From Gari tellinella (lineage: Eukaryota; Mollusca; Bivalvia; Cardiida; Psammobiidae), in assembly GCA_922989275.2 (NCBI GenBank), contig OV277866.1, positions 80,078,328 to 80,142,327 of the forward strand: a DNA stretch of 64,000 nt, read 5' to 3'. The notes under the pieces were generated by a model, which ran no database searches, was not told the DNA's origin, and was given only the letters and a program-made list of their open reading frames with translations. Position 1 is the first letter of the stretch, and each line of letters begins with the position of its first letter. The position numbers and the translations under genes are program-made. Below, in pieces: positions 1 through 11,247 of this stretch.

Positions 1-72
1 CATTCTGCTTTACTTTCAACCTGCTTTAAGTGATCGCCTGTCTTCAAAGCTAGAAACATGCTATGGATTAAC
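1..72 (+). mobile_element. M1 MITE, right end cut by the window edge
   Basis: Starts inside the hairpin right arm (CATTCTGCTTTACTTTCAAC) and runs through GCTAGAAACATGCTATGG to a degenerate TTAA end. Confidence 0.8.
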
Positions 73-182
73 TCTTAAGCATGCTATTGGTTTAACAATG
101 ATAACTAGGATTCTGCTGTGTATTGCAGCGTCCTATCAGGAGTATCCAAACTGTTTCACTTACTGTCTGACGTGACGTTTGG

Positions 183-262
183 AAAAGAAATTTTGAAAAA
201 AACAGTAGCAGACTGCAATCGTTTGCAGATTTAAAAGTTACCCAGCATGCGAAGGATTTAAA
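183..262 (-). repeat. M3 end remnant
   Basis: GTAGCAGACTGCAA and TTACCCAGCATGCGAAGG resemble the outer part of an M3 element; its hairpin is gone. Confidence 0.45.
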
Positions 263-649
263 TGGCCATGGGTAGTGTCAACCTATAGGGCTAACGGAGA
301 AATGGCCATCAATCATTGGCCCTGTTATGAAATATAAACAAAGTCTCAGCTTACAACTAATGATTCAATAATACCTTACCACAGGGAACCATCCAATGAT
401 GTATGGCTGTTTGCAAACAATGTAGATCTAGATTTCAGATGGAATAAATTAATAGTTGAAGATTTAGATCCAGCATATCTGACATTTAGATTTGGGGATT
501 TTTAAAAAATGGAGTATTGCCTGGTATTGAAATAAAGATGTTATATAAATAATGTTATGTTACTATAGCAACAACAAGTTTGTATGGTTGTATAAGGATG
601 TGATAGATGACTTCTGTTCAATGGTAGTGATACTGTGTTTATATACGCC

Positions 650-900
650 TTAACTCTTTCCTCCCTGAAACTTTAAATGGACAATTCCAGTTTCCATTTT
701 AGTCTAGTCCATTTCTGACTTTTAATGGTTGTTTTTGTGAATGTTTGGCATTGTGACAAACAGTGAAGACCCTGATCAGAGGGCTCCTTTCGGAGCCCTC
801 TGATCTGGGTCTTCACTGTTTGCACAGGACAAGTGTACTATTCACATGTACACTGTTTGAAAAGCACGCCTATATGCGGGACTAGGGTTCAAAGAGTTAA
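650..900 (+). mobile_element. M2 MITE, complete, 251 bp
   Basis: TTAACTCTTTCCTCCCTGAA to TTCAAAGAGTTAA. Hairpin at 757-822 with centre GGCTCCTTTCGGAGCC. Confidence 0.92.
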
Positions 901-956
901 AGGGGACCTTTACCTTTTGTAGGGTTTTGGAAAGTTTATAATCACTAGCTGATAGC

Positions 957-995
957 AACAATTTGGATCCAGATGAGATCCAAACCATTTGGCAT
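957..995. repeat. CAAACAG-type hairpin remnant
   Basis: CAACAATTTGGATCCAGATG followed by a short reverse copy; a shrunken M3-type hairpin. Confidence 0.4.
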
Positions 996-1052
996 ACTGT
1001 TGATTTAAGTGTACATTTTGCTGATGATAAATTAAAAGCATATGATTTAAAC

Positions 1053-1229
1053 CAGGGCTCCATATATGGGGAGTAATTGAAAACAAAATCTTAATGTCTG
1101 CATGATACCCTATGGTGTCACTACTCATTAGAATAGTATCGAAGAGACGATTCTAATGAGTAGTAACACCATAGGATTTTGGGCTAATTGAAAAAATAAA
1201 ATGTTGGATTTGTTCAGTTTTATCTCCTG
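1053..1229 (+). mobile_element. D1 MITE, decayed right end
   Basis: Begins CAGGGCTCCA. The central palindrome, ACCCTATGGTGTCACTACTC and its reverse, is present. The right end is TTTATCTCCTG instead of CTTATCTGGAGCCCTG. Confidence 0.8.
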
Positions 1230-1481
1230 TTAACCCATTACCCCATAAATACACATTTTTACGTCTTTAATTTACTCCTCCACAGAAGGAAATAATTTCA
1301 ATTTATACTGTTATGAAAATGTATTGTAAGAAATATTTCCTAAATTCTAGCAGATAATAGCTTAAAGAAGGCTGAAAGTAAAGCAGAATGTGCCTTAAGG
1401 CACATTCTGCTTTACTTTCAACCTGCTTTAAGCAGTCACATATCTTCAAAACTAGAAAATGGCTATGGGGTAATGGGTTAA
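1230..1481 (+). mobile_element. M1 MITE, complete, 252 bp
   Basis: TTAACCCATTACCCCATAAA to GGGGTAATGGGTTAA. The central stem has an apex of GTGCCTTAAGGCAC. It serves as a reference copy for the family. Confidence 0.93.
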
Positions 1482-1733
1482 CTGAAGCCCTGGGTGTTAC
1501 AGCAGTGAAAGGGTAAACAAAGATATTCTTACCTGGGCTAGCGAGGCAATTTGTTATTTCATTGATAAATTTGCATGTTTGACAGTGATAAGGTTATTTT
1601 GTGGAGTTTTTTGTGACATAGCTATAATTTGAAGTAATTTATTATCGGAAATTGGTTGACAGTCTATTCCCCGGTATATGTGCGTGACAAGCTGAGATGG
1701 TTGTGGCTGAAGTGTTTGAAAATTTCTTGACAT

Positions 1734-1977
1734 TTAGCCCATTACTCTATAGCCTCTTTCTAAGCAGGTTGAAAGTAAAGCAGAATTTGCCTTCAGGTGC
1801 ATTCTGCTTTACTTTCAGCCTGCTTTAATTTCAGCTAGTCAATCTAGCTGCCAGGAGATAGAGTTTATTTTCATATGGTGCATGTTCTTGAATGTATAAA
1901 TCTGAACTGTTTTCTTTAAATTAGTGGACCTATAAATTGAAGGCGTAAAAATGTGTATCTATGGAGTAGTGAGTTAA
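1734..1977 (-). mobile_element. M1 MITE, diverged
   Basis: TTTAGCCCATTACTCTATAG to GTAGTGAGTTAA. The hairpin apex is imperfect (TGCCTTCAGGTGCA). Confidence 0.85.
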
Positions 1978-2250
1978 AATAGATTTATAAATGGTATTCT
2001 ATCTGGCTGACCCATATTCTAGTAACAAATTAGAAAATTATTGTAACAGATTCATTATCATGATAATCCTATTTTTTCTGACAGTTTTTAGCATAACATC
2101 TGCTGTATTATTTATGCTGCTTCCTTAATGGACTGACAAACTTAAACATAATATGACTATAATGTCATCCGCTTCAAAATTAATGTCCACAAACATTTTC
2201 AAATTAAGCTTTTTATGTCTTTGAAAATTAAGAAACATTTATACCTTTTC

Positions 2251-2314
2251 CAAACAGTTTAATTGGGCCCTGATCAGATGCCACTTGGCATCTGATCAGG
2301 AGCCAAACTGTTTG
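2251..2314. repeat. CAAACAG-type hairpin
   Basis: CAAACAGTTTAATTGGGCCC opposite AGGAGCCAAACTGTTTG, apex GATGCCACTTGGCATC. No TTAA ends are clear. Confidence 0.75.
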
Positions 2315-2691
2315 CTATTATATACTGCGAGTCATGTGTTTGTTTACAGGAAATGTCTAATGGGCGTAATCATTATGACAGTATTTGTCATTTTATCAAT
2401 TGATGAACTTTACAAGTCATTAACCTGTTTCATCATTAATATTGGTTTTGCGTTCTAATGTCATCAGTATCACTGTTGAAAGTACAATAGCAGCTGTTGG
2501 AGATCATATAACTTTGCATAACCTAATATTTCTTTATCAAATCTATTTCGTATTTTCTTTAGTTGAAGAATGAATTAAACGTGTAACTCTTAAACTCTTA
2601 TAATGGAGTAAAAGGTTAAATTTAATCACATTTTCCCCCATGACTATCTTCATGCAACTTAATTAAGTGGGCATCACATTTGACTTAGACA

Positions 2692-2943
2692 TTATCCTTT
2701 TATCCCATCACCTGTTTCTAGATTTTAAGATAGGTGACCACTTAAAGCAGGTTGAAAGTAAAGCAGAATGTGCCTTCAGGCACATTCTGCTTTACTTTCA
2801 GTCTGCTTTAAGCTACCATGCATCTTCAACAATAAAGAATATAATAAAAATTATTTTCATTATTGTATACAGTGGAAGTACTTCTATAGTGGAGTAACAA
2901 ATTTAAGACGTCAAAAGTTGTATCTATTGGGGTAACGGGTTAA
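2692..2943 (-). mobile_element. M1 MITE, complete, 252 bp
   Basis: Left end TTATCCTTTTATCCCATCAC is decayed; right end GGGGTAACGGGTTAA. Hairpin apex GTGCCTTCAGGCAC. Confidence 0.88.
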
Positions 2944-3249
2944 CCACATCTCTTAGCTTATGGACCCTGTAAATGCACAGGTTACTGCCTCTCATCTGAA
3001 GCCATGTTTCTAAGAGAATATGTACTTAACATTGATGGTTATTACCATGCATTACAGAAACAATTTGGACAGAAAACCGTATAGCTTTTACCCATTCGGA
3101 GTCCTTGAGATACTTTTCATGTGGTTTTCTAACAACAACGTGGTAAAAATAAACTATCAAGATTTGACTTAAAATGCTTTTTTCCCCAATTACTGTAACA
3201 AGAACAATCACAAAGTCAATTTAATCTTGTACAATCATTCTCAATGACT

Positions 3250-3430
3250 TTAACCCTTTACCCCATAGCCTGGAGTGTTTCTAGTTTTGAAAACAGGTGA
3301 CCATGCAGTTAAAAGCTGTTTGAAAGTAAAGCAGACTGTGGCTGAGGCACAGTCTGCTTTACTTTCAGCCTACTTTAAGCTACTGACTGCTAGAATATGG
3401 GAACTACTTCTTATGCTGCACATTTTATAA
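3250..3430 (-). mobile_element. M1 MITE, right part lost
   Basis: TTAACCCTTTACCCCATAGC left end. Stem reads GCAGACTGTG/CACAGTCTGC where most copies have GCAGAATGTG/CACATTCTGC, a compensated base-pair change. Confidence 0.85.
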
Positions 3431-3983
3431 GAATTTAATAAGATGGTTACAACATTATTTCTATCATTACAAAAAATTATAATGCTACCATTATGCAAAA
3501 TTTAATGTTTTGCAAACTTTTTTACCCATTGTCCAAAGGGATTTGGCTAGCTAGTAAAAAGGAAATAAAATTATATTTGCAATTTCAAGGCCCAAAACAC
3601 TTGATTTACCCCGCAAATAGTGCAGACCAAGATCAGAGGAATCCTGAAGCTGTTTATAATATTGTTATAAAGTATCAAAACAATTAAACACCCCTCAGGA
3701 GTCAGTATAAACAGGTCATTTATCAGAATGTGGAAGAGGTCCATTTTAAGAATTGACTATATTGTAAGGGCCCTTACCGGTTTAATACGGTGTTTGAGGT
3801 GTAAGTCAGTGTACAGATTTCACCAGGCAAATATGTGTCATTTGTTAAAGCTGACATGTGTCATTGTGGGGACATCTTATTCCTCTGCCCCCACCTTCCC
3901 TGCAGCGCTCCCGTACAGCCAGTCTTGTATTTAACAACCACCAATTAGAGCAACGTTGAGATCCAATTAAGATAAAGTGACGG

Positions 3984-4040
3984 CTTAATGCTGGATTAAA
4001 ATAATGCAGAAAGCTCCTATTATTTTGATCCTGCATTAAG
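3984..4040. mobile_element. P1-type hairpin, apex decayed
   Basis: CTTAATGCTGGATTAAAATA opposite TTTTGATCCTGCATTAAG, apex AGAAAGCTCCTATTAT. Confidence 0.65.
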
Positions 4041-4589
4041 CAACCACCTGTATAACGACAGCTCTTTGAGTTTCTATTGAATGGTCGCTTAATGCTGAAC
4101 GATGAAAGATGAACTGTATATTTAACATAGCTCCGCGCATCAGATTCCAGCGAACAAATTTAACACCCATCTCTTTATACATCAGTAACAGCTTATCAAC
4201 TCAGATTGTAAGCCGATCTGTTGAAGAAGACTTTTAATCAACTTGTTTCATCATTATTTTGCTTTGCCCCTCGCATCTCACCTGTCGGTAATAGATTTGT
4301 TTGAGAAACGAAATATGCGGGTATAGGGTGGCCGTAGCGAGAGTACAGGGTTGTGATTGTACGTCTCTTAAATACCATTGAAATATTAGACTTTGCTGAT
4401 GATTTCTCAACAGCTGAGAAAATACCGGGTATGATCTAGGTGTTATTTTAGTGAATGATTTCAAATTGAAAATTTCTTTTTAATCCCTAGGTGTCTTGTT
4501 GAGTTATGGCAAACAATGTATGATCAGCTGAAACTCTGCCTCAAACTGTTCCACCTTAACTGTATTATTATGCTTAATTTTGATAAATA

Positions 4590-4719
4590 GATCTCGCTTA
4601 AGTGAAACATACCCATATTTCAAAGTTAAAACATGGCTAAACTATGTTTTAACTTAAAAATGTGGGTATGTTTGAACTTACGCTAGTTCGAAGTATCGAG
4701 TTTGAACAGTATACTGTAT
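4590..4719. mobile_element. H1 pogo-like MITE, incomplete
   Basis: Palindrome CATACCCATATTTCAAAGTT/AACTTAAAAATGTGGGTATG followed by a degraded right end (GTTCGAAGTATCGAG...ATACTGTA). Confidence 0.7.
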
Positions 4720-4814
4720 AAATTGGAACCAGTTTCTTCAGTGAAAGAATAAACTTATTGCGTAAAATTGTGTATGTAAAGGGTTAAAGTGAAGTAGAAT
4801 CCTTCAATTAGCCT

Positions 4815-5063
4815 ATTAGCCCAAAATTTTGCCTTTTCAAGCCTTTACTTTATTCCTCCACTAAAGTAAATAGTTTAATTTACACAGCCATCATCATATA
4901 CATGTGCCATAATTAATATTTCCAATATTCTAGCATATAGTGCTTAAAGCAGGCTGAAAGTAAAGCAGAATATGCCTTTAGGCACATTCTGCTTTACTTT
5001 CAATCTGCTTTAAGTGTCTCAGCTTTAAAACAAAAAACAGACTACAGGGTTATGCAGGTTTAA
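4815..5063 (+). mobile_element. M1 MITE
   Basis: Ends are worn (ATTAGCCCAAAATTTTGCC; GGTTATGCAGGTTTAA); the hairpin at about 4950-5015 is good. It shares its right TTAA with the following M2. Confidence 0.85.
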
Positions 5064-5310
5064 CTCTTTCCTCCCTGAAACTTTAAATGGACAATTCCAG
5101 TTTCCATTTTAGTCTAGTCCATTTCTGACTTTTAAGGGTTGTTTTGGTCAATGTTTGGCAATATGACAAACAGTGAAGACCCTGATCAGAGGGCTCCATT
5201 AGGAGCCCTCTGATCTGGGTCTTCACTGTTTGCATAGGACATGTGTACTATTCACATGTACACTGTTTGAAAAGAACCCCTATTTGCGGGACTAGGGTGC
5301 AAAGGGTTAA
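5060..5310 (+). mobile_element. M2 MITE, complete, 251 bp
   Basis: TTAACTCTTTCCTCCCTGAA to GCAAAGGGTTAA. Hairpin 5167-5232, apex GGCTCCATTAGGAGCC. Confidence 0.92.
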
Positions 5311-5865
5311 GCTAACCTTTGTTGTCCAAACTGAAAGCGAGCTATTGGATAACAGGTTAAAGTTTAGATGATAAGAAAACATGTAATTACTTACATCAGA
5401 TTGAATCAGGTAATTTTTTATTAAGGATTAAGCAGATATTAATGTTTTAAATAGAGATGTGTTTACTTACACAAGTCGTCTAATTGCATTGAAGTAGGTT
5501 ACACCATCTTATATAAAATACAGGCTACTGAAACGTGTTTATTTACAAATTAATTTGATCTGTCTGTCTGTTTTGAAGCTCAGTGTTTTTGTTAATGATG
5601 TCTTACGATGGAAGTTAGATAGTGTCTTCTTGAAACATATTTTTATCTTGGTTTGTAATCAAAGATGGGGGGGAGTGTGAGATGGCATTGAATGTTGAAC
5701 AAACATTGATGCAATGTGGCAGGGTTCTCTCCTACCATCTGTCAATTACTGGTATACTGCCACTCGTTATCAGCCGCTGACTTTCTCTTAAGACACCCAT
5801 CATTATAACATTACTTTCTGCAAAATCTTCCTCAAGGTCTTTTGCTCTGTCCTTCATAGTTTAGT

Positions 5866-6080
5866 TTAACTCTTTACTCCATAGCCTATTTCTAGTATTG
5901 AATATAGGTGTCCACATAAAGCAGGTTGAAAGTAAAGAAGAGTGCACCTTAAGGTGCATTCTTCTTTACTTTCAGCCTGCTTTAAGTCACCATCTGCTAG
6001 AATATGGAAAATTGTTCTTATGATACATGTTTATGACGGTATAAATTGGAAGTATTTTCTTCAGTGGAGGAATAAAGAAA
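5866..6080 (-). mobile_element. M1 MITE with a compensated stem change
   Basis: TTAACTCTTTACTCCATAGC left end. Stem GTAAAGAAGAGTGCACC opposite GGTGCATTCTTCTTTAC; the usual C:G (AAGCAG/CTGCTT) is A:T in both arms. The right end runs into the next M1. Confidence 0.85.
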
Positions 6081-6084
6081 CTGG

Positions 6085-6262
6085 TCACCACCTAGAAAGG
6101 ATAAAAAATAAACACAGAATGCATTTCCTCTGTATTTCCAGATGGTAGCTTAAAGCAGGTTGAAAGTAAAGCTCCTTTAGGAGCATTCTGATTTACTTTC
6201 AACCTGCTTTATGAAGTCACCTGTCTTTAAAACTAGAAACAGGCAATGGGGTAAATGGTTAA
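6085..6262 (+). mobile_element. M1 MITE, left part lost
   Basis: Shortened hairpin (AAGTAAAGCTCCTTTAGGAG) then CTAGAAACAGGCAATGGGG and GGTTAA. It ends 182 bp before the Ig1 exon. Confidence 0.82.
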
Positions 6263-6444
6263 GAAGCACTCTATTCAGAATCTTCACTGTAACGTTAGCA
6301 AAATATACAAAATATTAATTGCAAACAAAGACCATTGGTTGCCTAATGCAGAACAAAAACAATGCAGAAATATTCTTTTCCAGTTGCACTGTTATTCTCT
6401 TCCTATCATCATATTCAAATAGGTTTTCTGTTGTCTCTCTTCAG

Positions 6445-6723
6445 ATCCACCAAGAATCACTGGCTCCTACCAATCAAGACAAATTGCTAAAGTTGGTCAG
6501 GCAAAGAAAAAATTCACATGTCCAGTGGCCGCAGATCAACAGCCGATTGTCCAGTGGTTCAAAGATGACGAAGCTATTACAGAACTCTGGCTGCGATTTA
6601 GGAAAACGAAGGAAGGTTCATTACGAATACGAGATATAGAGCTGGAGGATGCTGGGAAATATATCTGTAAGGCGACAAATGGCTACGGAAGTATCAGCGT
6701 AAACTATTCACTCATCGTTGTTG
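6445..6723 (+). CDS. FGFRL1: FGFRL1-like exon: Ig domain 1
   Basis: This 279-bp exon is phase 1 at both ends, typical of a whole Ig domain. It follows TTGTCTCTCTTCAG and ends before GTAAGT. The translation starts (with a G from the previous exon) at DPPRITGSYQSRQIAKVGQ. The Ig cysteines are at codons 6519-6521 (FTC) and 6666-6668 (YIC), with the core Trp at 6555-6557 (VQWFK). LEDAGKYICKATNGYGSISV closely matches vertebrate FGFRL1 Ig1 (EDAGVYVCKATNGFGSLSV). An upstream ORF crossing the acceptor in another frame is not real. M1 elements lie 182 bp before and 101 bp after the exon. Confidence 0.95.
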
Positions 6724-6823
6724 GTAAGTTAATTCGTCTTTTTTAACAATGTCCAGTTTTACCCTTATCTTGGCTCATTTCTCCATAGAAATGCCTCTGA
6801 GCATTATCTACCTTATGGATAAC

Positions 6824-7019
6824 TTAACCAATTACCCCATAGCCTGTTTCTTGTTTTGAAGACAGATTATCACTTAAAGCAAGTTGAGAGTAAAGCAGAA
6901 TGTGCCTGAGGCACATTCTGCTTTACTTTCAACTTGCTTTAAGCTACTATCTGTTAGGATATAGAAACTATTTCTTGCGATACATATTCAAGATTTGCAT
7001 TTAGTTGGTAATGGGTTAA
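6824..7019 (-). mobile_element. M1 MITE just after the Ig1 exon
   Basis: TTAACCAATTACCCCATAGC to GTAATGGGTTAA; apex GTGCCTGAGGCAC. Its orientation is opposite to the M1 at 6085-6262. Confidence 0.88.
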
Positions 7020-7147
7020 AGGAAGATGAAAGCAAAGCAGAAAGCTTGTGTTGGAGTTGAGCATGCATGGTCAAATTAAAATTTATTGACAAAATTTTAA
7101 AGAAACCATCATTTTCTTCATTCCATTGCACTAAATTGAGTTTGCAA

Positions 7148-7224
7148 CTAAATTGCAACTATTTTCTTTAATGGAGGAATAAATTAAAGGCATAAAAAGG
7201 TGTATTTATGGGGTAATGGGTTAA
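7148..7224 (-). mobile_element. M1 right-end fragment
   Basis: GCAACTATTTTCTTTAATGG through GGGGTAATGGGTTAA; no hairpin. Confidence 0.75.
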
Positions 7225-7257
7225 TATGAAAATGTCAATTTGCACTAATGGCATGAG

Positions 7258-7568
7258 GAAGTACATTTTTGACGCCTTTAATATATTTCTCCACTTAAGA
7301 AAATAGTTCCACTTTATACAGTAATGAATAAATATCATAACAAATATTTTCTATATTCTAGTAAAAAGTAAATTAAGGCAGGCTGAAAGTAAAGCAGAAT
7401 GAACTTGAACATTTAGAAATATTACTTATATACTAGCAAAAAATGACTTAAAAGCAGGTTGAAAGTAAAGCAGAATGTGCCTTAGAGCACATTCTGCTTT
7501 ACTTTCAACCTGCATTAAGAGGTTCTCTGTTTTCAAAACTAAAAACAGGCTATGATGTAATGGGTTAA
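7258..7568 (+). mobile_element. M1 MITE with a partly duplicated middle
   Basis: Two starts of the hairpin left arm occur (near 7380 and 7445), the second complete with apex GTGCCTTAGAGCAC. Ends TGTAATGGGTTAA. Confidence 0.83.
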
Positions 7569-8003
7569 CTAGTGGCAGGCCCACACGGAACTAAATTGAA
7601 CTACATTGGATTTAATTGATTACACTATATTGTATAATGCATATAGTATTAACCATGAAGTGACAGGAAATGTGAAACTGTATAAAATTTAAATTTCGGA
7701 GGAAATGAGCAAAAACGTTTAGGATAGAAACACTGAAATGAACCTGGGTAATAAGTGACAAAATTGGAGACAGAAAATGCTAGAGCGTCGGAAATTGAGC
7801 AAACATGTTTTTAAGTGGAAAACGTTTCCTGCACTTTAGACAATTTAATTTTGCTATTAGATTTTATCACATAAATACAATGAACAGTCAAACTTAGTAT
7901 TGAGCGAGCAGTCAATGGAAACGTGGTTTTCTAACGGTTTGGCTGTTTCATTCAGTATAAAAGTAAGTTTCTGTTATAGCTTCTTTCATTTCTTTGTTTT
8001 GAA

Positions 8004-8246
8004 TTAACCCTTTCCTCCCTGAAACCTCAAATGAACAATTCTAGTTTAGTCCAGTCTATTTTTGACTTTTTAGTGTTAAATTTTACAATATACATGTATG
8101 TCAAAATGACAAACTGTGTAGACCTTGATCAGAGGGCTCCATAAGGAGCCCTCTGATCAGGGTCTACACTGTTTGCATAGGACAAGTGTACTCCTCACAC
8201 ATACACTGTTTGAAAATGACGCATATATGCGTGACTAGGGTTCAAA
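8004..8246 (+). mobile_element. M2 MITE, older copy
   Basis: TTAACCCTTTCCTCCCTGAA to TAGGGTTCAAA. Hairpin 8110-8175 with TGTAGACC/GGTCTACA in place of TGAAGACC/GGTCTTCA, a compensated pair. Confidence 0.88.
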
Positions 8247-8373
8247 CTTGTCTTTCTGCATAAGTCGATGCCTCATGACTACACACTAATATTTTGTGTT
8301 GCATTAAGCTGCCACCCCTTTTGTTATATACCAAGATGCCACCTGTTGAAATTGGATTAAGCTGTCCCCTGTC

Positions 8374-8625
8374 TTAACCCATTACCCCATAGCCTGCTTC
8401 TTTGGTTTGAAGATAGGCGACCACTTGATGCAGGCTGAAAGAAAAGCAGAATGTGATTTAAGGCACATTCTGCTGTACTTTCAGTTTGCTTTAAGCTACT
8501 ATATAATTTATAGAAATGGAATGTTTCATACTTATGGGTTCATATTTTAAGTGGATTTTTTTTTAGCTTTAGCGGAAAAATAAATGAAAGATGTAAATAA
8601 GCATATTTATGGAGTAATGGGTTAA
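8374..8625 (-). mobile_element. M1 MITE, complete, 252 bp
   Basis: TTAACCCATTACCCCATAGC to GGAGTAATGGGTTAA; stem with a few mismatches. Confidence 0.9.
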
Positions 8626-9082
8626 ATTCTGCATTTATCTACTGTGACCCGTCTTTAAAGTCTCACTGATATTTTGAAAATCTTGAAATTTGGTTGTCTT
8701 GACTGGAAGCTTAATACAGACTTGATTGTTTCATGATTGAATTTTAATATAGTCCGCCTGTTTATAATGATTAAGTGTATTTGCCAATTATGATGAATTA
8801 TGAATTGTAAATGACTGCAACTCTCTATTGTCTGCGCATGAGTCACTTGTAATTAACTTTCCGTTCTGGACTGGTCCTGTCTTGCGGTATAATTCACTTA
8901 GGTATTCCATCTCTTTCGTGTAGTATCAATAAACTCCATCAATTAGAAACTATAAAGTTTCCAGAAAGAACAAAAAAAATTCCTACCATAATGTTTTCAT
9001 ATTTTCCCCGGACATTTAATACATGATTTATGGAATCTATGATTATCCTTTGTCATGCTAACATCAACTTTGACAACAGTTT

Positions 9083-9269
9083 CAGGGCTCCAGATAAGAG
9101 GGAGTTAACTGAACAAATCCAACATTCTCTCACTTATTTCAGCACCAAATCCTATGGTGTAACTACTCATTAGAATCGTCTCGAAGAGTAGTAACGCCAT
9201 AGGGTTTAATGCAAAATTAAATATTTTCGTTTTTGAAATACTCGATCGATCCCCTTTTCTGGAGTCCTG
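9083..9269 (-). mobile_element. D1 MITE
   Basis: CAGGGCTCCAGATAAGAG to TTTTCTGGAGTCCTG. Flanks AGTTT and AGTTA look like a 5-bp target duplication with one change. Confidence 0.88.
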
Positions 9270-9275
9270 AGTTAA

Positions 9276-9340
9276 CAAACAGTTTTGATCCAGACCAAGT
9301 GCTGAGCAATTGGACATCTGATCAGGATGCAAACTATTTG
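9276..9340. repeat. CAAACAG-type hairpin, degenerate
   Basis: CAAACAGTTTTGATCCAGAC with GATCAGGATGCAAACTATTTG; arms partly mispaired. Confidence 0.6.
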
Positions 9341-9781
9341 CGACTTTTTATTAAAGCTCCAGTAGATAAAAAGATTTGAATTTAGATTTTAATAGATATT
9401 GAATAAATTGTGATGCCGACCAAGTAGAAGCAGTAGAAGGGTTTATTTCTGCCAAGTTAAATTTGTAGATGATTTTAAAGATAAGTACTCTTGTCCAAAT
9501 TGCTTCCATTAATACTCCTATAATATTATGTCAGCATTTAATTTAGATGGTTTTCACTTTACAATAACATCCTATTAGTGTTTTCTTCTGACTTGTCTGA
9601 GTTATTTTTAAATTGGAATAATCTAAAACTTGAAAAGGGATGAGTATCGTACTTGATTATTTCCCTACAGGCAGCAATAGATATGGATAGCTGTATCTAT
9701 TGTGCACAATGTTCAGTAGTGAAGACATTATTCTTTCCTGTTTAAACGCAAGCGCAATGCACTAAACTGTGGAAACCTACT

Positions 9782-10032
9782 TTAACTCTTTCCTCCCTGA
9801 AACTTTAAATGAACAATTCCAGTTTCCATTTAAGTCAAATCCATTTTTGACCTTTAAGGGTTGTTTTTTTCAATGCTTGGCATTATGACAAACAGTGAAG
9901 ACCCTGATCAGAGGGCTCCTTTCGGAGCCCTCTGATCTGGGTCTTCACTGTTTGCACAGGACAATTGTACTATTCACATGGACATTGTTTGAAAAGAACG
10001 CCTATTGGCGGGACCAGGGTTCAAAGGGTTAA
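9782..10032 (+). mobile_element. M2 MITE, complete, 251 bp
   Basis: TTAACTCTTTCCTCCCTGAA to TTCAAAGGGTTAA. Hairpin 9889-9954, apex GGCTCCTTTCGGAGCC. Confidence 0.92.
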
Positions 10033-10619
10033 GACATTTCTAACTATCATTTTCATCTGAGTGGCATACAGGTTGGAACATGTTGTTGAATATACATGTA
10101 TTCACATGTATGCCATTTTCTATAAAAGAAAAAGTATTGTGTGCACCACCCAGTCTGTTTATATGATTCCTGTCTGATATTGGGCAGAAGTTGTAATAAA
10201 TCAAACAGACTTATTTGACACAGACTTTGTCAGAACATGTTCTCGTTCCATTACATCATGAACTTATGAAACATGATTGATAAGCTCTGATGACAGCAGT
10301 GCTAATGAAAGTGCTGATGTCTGAGTGAATCAAGTGTCCCCGTCAATTGCCTGTTTTGAAAGGAAGAATCAATCTTGTGGAACAGTAAAAAATATTTTCA
10401 GGAATACAGCCATACTAGTTTTAACCTCTTACCTCCATTGAATCAATACTTCTATTGTTGTGTTTTATTAACCTGTCAAAATTTAAATAATTATTCGCTA
10501 CCTGAACACGCTATATATAGCTTCGGTCGATTTCGATTGTTTCCGTTACGTTTAACGGGTAGGCCAGGTTTGAAAGATAAAGTTCATATTTAGAGTTAGA
10601 TTTCGATACCTATATGTCT

Positions 10620-10725
10620 TCGTGGTCGAAACAGTACAGTGGTGTTTTACTAAGTCGTGCGTATGGGCCATGAGTTCGATACCCAATGGAGGTATTTTAT
10701 TATTATTATTATTATCATTTATTAT
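10620..10725 (+). repeat. Possible tRNA-derived SINE with ATT tail
   Basis: GGGCCATGAGTTCGATACCC resembles a pol III B box (GGTTCGANNCC) and is followed 16 bp later by a (TTA)n tail. The A box is not convincing. Confidence 0.35.
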
Positions 10726-10842
10726 TTGGTGTATAGAGTCTGCGAGGAGGAGAAGAAGAATGCATTGAAAATCCATTTGGATCTGATTTATGTATCATAG
10801 GCATTCACGAAGAGTGTACCTATACACCTGTCCCATATAAAT

Positions 10843-10894
10843 ACCACGATCAGAGGGTTCCTGAAGGAGCCTTCTGATCAGGCTACACTGTTGG
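10843..10894. repeat. M2-type hairpin fragment
   Basis: GATCAGAGGGTTCCTGAAGG with its reverse and CTACACTGTTGG; no flanking ends. Confidence 0.6.
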
Positions 10895-11165
10895 CCATTT
10901 TTAGTTGTCATTCATTGACTAGAATTAATTGGGAAACTGGAAGAGTCCGTTAAAGGTTTCAGTGATAAATGAGTTAAGGCATTTGCCGTGAGAGACCATA
11001 TCGGGTAACATTTACATACACTTAAAACTTTTAATCATTTATATAGAGTAATGTTTAGGTCATCTATGGCACATTTTGCATTATAGAATAACATGTATTC
11101 TGTCGAACAATTTATGTAAACTAACCGTTTGAAAACAATAAAATAAAAATAATTTCAATAAAAAA

Positions 11166-11247
11166 GAAGTTAAACATAACGGGGATCGAACCCCCAACCT
11201 TTTATCCTTTTACAAGTACCCGTACTCGCTACCAATTACGCTAACTC
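11166..11247 (-). repeat. tRNA-like sequence (SINE head or tRNA pseudogene)
   Basis: On the minus strand TAGCGTAATTGGTAGCGAG resembles an A box, and GGGGGTTCGATCCCC is a perfect B box. The acceptor and T stems do not pair properly and no anticodon stem forms, so this is not a working tRNA. A T/A-rich stretch follows. Confidence 0.45.

Larger units (their letters stand above)
1..6444 (+). other. Upstream intron or 5' flank of the FGFRL1-like gene
   Basis: The Ig1 exon begins with an acceptor (TCTCTCTTCAG), so this stretch is at least partly intron. No open frame here looks like a signal peptide. M1 and M2 copies and hairpin remnants fill much of it. Nothing was recognised in 73-640, 1978-2250, 2315-2690, 3431-3974, 4056-4589 and 5311-5865. 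Confidence 0.6.

Noticed and set aside
757..822. M2 hairpin and others as bacterial-type terminators.
   Set aside because: The host is a eukaryote and the hairpins are internal parts of MITEs.
2667..2897. Many small ORFs in the window share peptides such as ESKAECALR and ILLYFQPALSYH, suggesting a protein family.
   Set aside because: They all translate the M1 hairpin and its flanks; they occur on both strands because the hairpin is self-complementary, and nothing else supports coding.
6319..6639. A 106-codon open frame overlapping the Ig1 exon.
   Set aside because: It is in a different frame from Ig1 and crosses the splice acceptor at 6444.
11166..11247. A functional tRNA gene on the minus strand.
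   Set aside because: Acceptor and T stems do not pair and no anticodon arm can be formed.
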